Of a stretch of 16,809 nucleotides of DNA, positions 16,585 to 16,809 are shown piece after piece. How positions within the stretch are numbered: position 1 is the first letter of the stretch; each line of letters opens with the position of its first letter. The DNA is taken from the NCBI GenBank assembly GCA_910579075.1, contig CAJTSV010000084.1, positions 1 through 16,809 on the forward strand. The letters run 5' to 3'. The notes under the pieces are model-generated. The model ran no database searches, had not been told where the DNA came from, and saw only the letters and a list, made by a program, of their open reading frames with translations. Origin of the DNA: an uncultured Eubacterium sp. Lineage in GTDB: Bacteria; Bacillota; Clostridia; Lachnospirales; Lachnospiraceae. The translations under genes were made by a program, and so were the position numbers.

Positions 16585-16598
16585 TTTTTTCTTAGGAC

Positions 16599-16627
16599 TT
16601 GCAAAAAGAATAAAATTGAGATAAAAT
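16599..16627 (+). promoter_or_regulatory. Sigma-70/SigA-type promoter facing right, toward IRR
   Basis: TTGCAA (16599-16604), a 17-bp spacer and TAAAAT (16622-16627) give a near-consensus housekeeping promoter with a predicted start near 16634, at the border of the right inverted repeat. It is the best promoter I could find in the 532-bp upstream region, yet it faces away from the operon. I found no comparable leftward promoter upstream of the XRE gene, consistent with an OFF orientation in this assembly. Confidence 0.7.
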
Positions 16628-16635
16628 ACTTTCAG

Positions 16636-16661
16636 ATAACAATTTACTATAAAATGTTATG
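16636..16661 (-). repeat. Right inverted repeat of the candidate invertible promoter (IRR)
   Basis: Read on the minus strand this 26-bp sequence matches the left repeat except for one base (T instead of C at position 20). Aligned in direct orientation the pair agrees far less well, because the asymmetric core no longer matches. The two sites therefore fit inverted recombination sites better than simple duplicated palindromic operators. Confidence 0.85.
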
Positions 16662-16809
16662 CATAAGACTTAAAACAGCTTTTCAGGATATCTGTTTTCA
16701 GGTAAAGTAAATCAAAATACTTTCATCTGCTGTAAAAAATGATTTACATTTTCTTATCTGATATATTATAAAAATAAACAGCCGTTTCTTCCCGGTTTCC
16801 ACCGCCAGA
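16662..16809. other. AT-rich gene-free flank to the right of IRR
   Basis: I see no gene in this stretch on either strand. It contains second copies of two short sequences that also occur inside the segment: AGACTTAAAAC (16666-16676, also 16559-16569) and AAAATACTTTCA (16714-16725, also 16623-16634). A weak AAAACAG/CTGTTTT dyad lies at 16672-16698. A gene read by the rightward promoter, or the recombinase gene, could start beyond the window edge. Confidence 0.5.

Larger units (their letters stand above)
16367..16635. other. Candidate invertible DNA segment carrying an operon promoter
   Basis: This 269-bp AT-rich stretch lies between two near-identical inverted repeats and contains no convincing gene. 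It includes a strong plus-strand promoter close to its right end and short direct repeats. In the current orientation the promoter points away from the polysaccharide operon. If inverted about the repeats, the -10 would lie at about 16375-16380 and the start site near 16368, giving a roughly 90-base leader to the XRE gene. Whether inversion occurs is inferred, not shown. The recombinase is not in the window. Confidence 0.7.

Noticed and set aside
16341..16661. Reading the two palindromes as ordinary duplicated operators only
   Set aside because: Aligned directly they differ at six of 27 positions including the core, but aligned in inverted orientation at two of 27. The asymmetric core match favours inverted recombination sites, though dual use remains possible.
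16636..16678. Possible leftward promoter with TATAGT inside the right inverted repeat
   Set aside because: The -10 is fair but the best -35 at 17-18 bp (TTTTAA) matches consensus poorly; it may give basal transcription but I cannot support it as a promoter.
1..16809. CRISPR arrays, tRNA or rRNA genes, and insertion sequences
   Set aside because: No spaced repeat array, tRNA-like cloverleaf, rRNA signature or transposase reading frame was seen.

Overview
The window looks like chromosomal DNA from a gut-type Firmicute, most likely Lachnospiraceae. This rests on moderate GC by eye, GGAGG-type ribosome binding sites, an EpsG-type polymerase in place of a classical Wzy, a Wzx of Firmicute type, and a PF09820 AAA-ATPase-like gene of a family expanded in Lachnospiraceae. 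It holds one long exopolysaccharide/capsule operon. Every convincing gene is on the minus strand, so the operon is read from right to left.

Layout in transcription order: a 532-bp gene-free AT-rich region (16278-16809); an XRE-family regulator (15819-16277); a Wzz-like chain-length/co-polymerase protein with a degenerate C-terminal nucleotide-binding domain (14312-15733); a double GT-B glycosyltransferase fusion (11802-14252); a GT2 (10921-11814); a probable GT-B-like glycosyltransferase (9907-10908); an EpsG-family polymerase (8804-9910); a second GT2 (7749-8753); a non-hydrolysing UDP-GlcNAc 2-epimerase (6564-7724); a third GT2 broken by a G9 tract (5535-6567); a decayed GT11 fucosyltransferase-like remnant (5228-5485); the Wzx flippase (3706-5238); a frameshifted and truncated FkbM methyltransferase remnant (3195-3568); a TupA-like ATP-grasp protein (2221-3099); and a DUF362 protein (716-2221). 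After a 228-bp gap without a gene (488-715) comes a truncated AAA-ATPase-like gene (26-487). Most junctions in the operon are overlaps (ATGA, TAATG) or gaps under 100 bp, so it is probably one transcript.

How it works together: the epimerase would supply UDP-ManNAc, the glycosyltransferases build a lipid-linked repeat unit, Wzx flips it, EpsG polymerises it and the Wzz-like protein sets chain length. TupA-like and DUF362 proteins are probable accessory modification functions. No initiating phosphoglycosyl transferase, BY-kinase or tyrosine phosphatase is visible, so initiation probably depends on genes outside the window.

The most interesting signal is at the head of the operon. Two 26-bp inverted repeats, 25/26 identical with dyad-symmetric arms and an asymmetric core, flank a 269-bp segment. 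That segment carries a near-consensus promoter (TTGCAA-N17-TAAAAT) that points away from the operon in this assembly. This is the architecture of a recombinase-driven invertible promoter caught in the OFF orientation. Together with the G9 tract inside a glycosyltransferase, it suggests two layers of phase variation: on/off expression of the whole polysaccharide, and presence or absence of one sugar transfer. No recombinase gene lies in the window.
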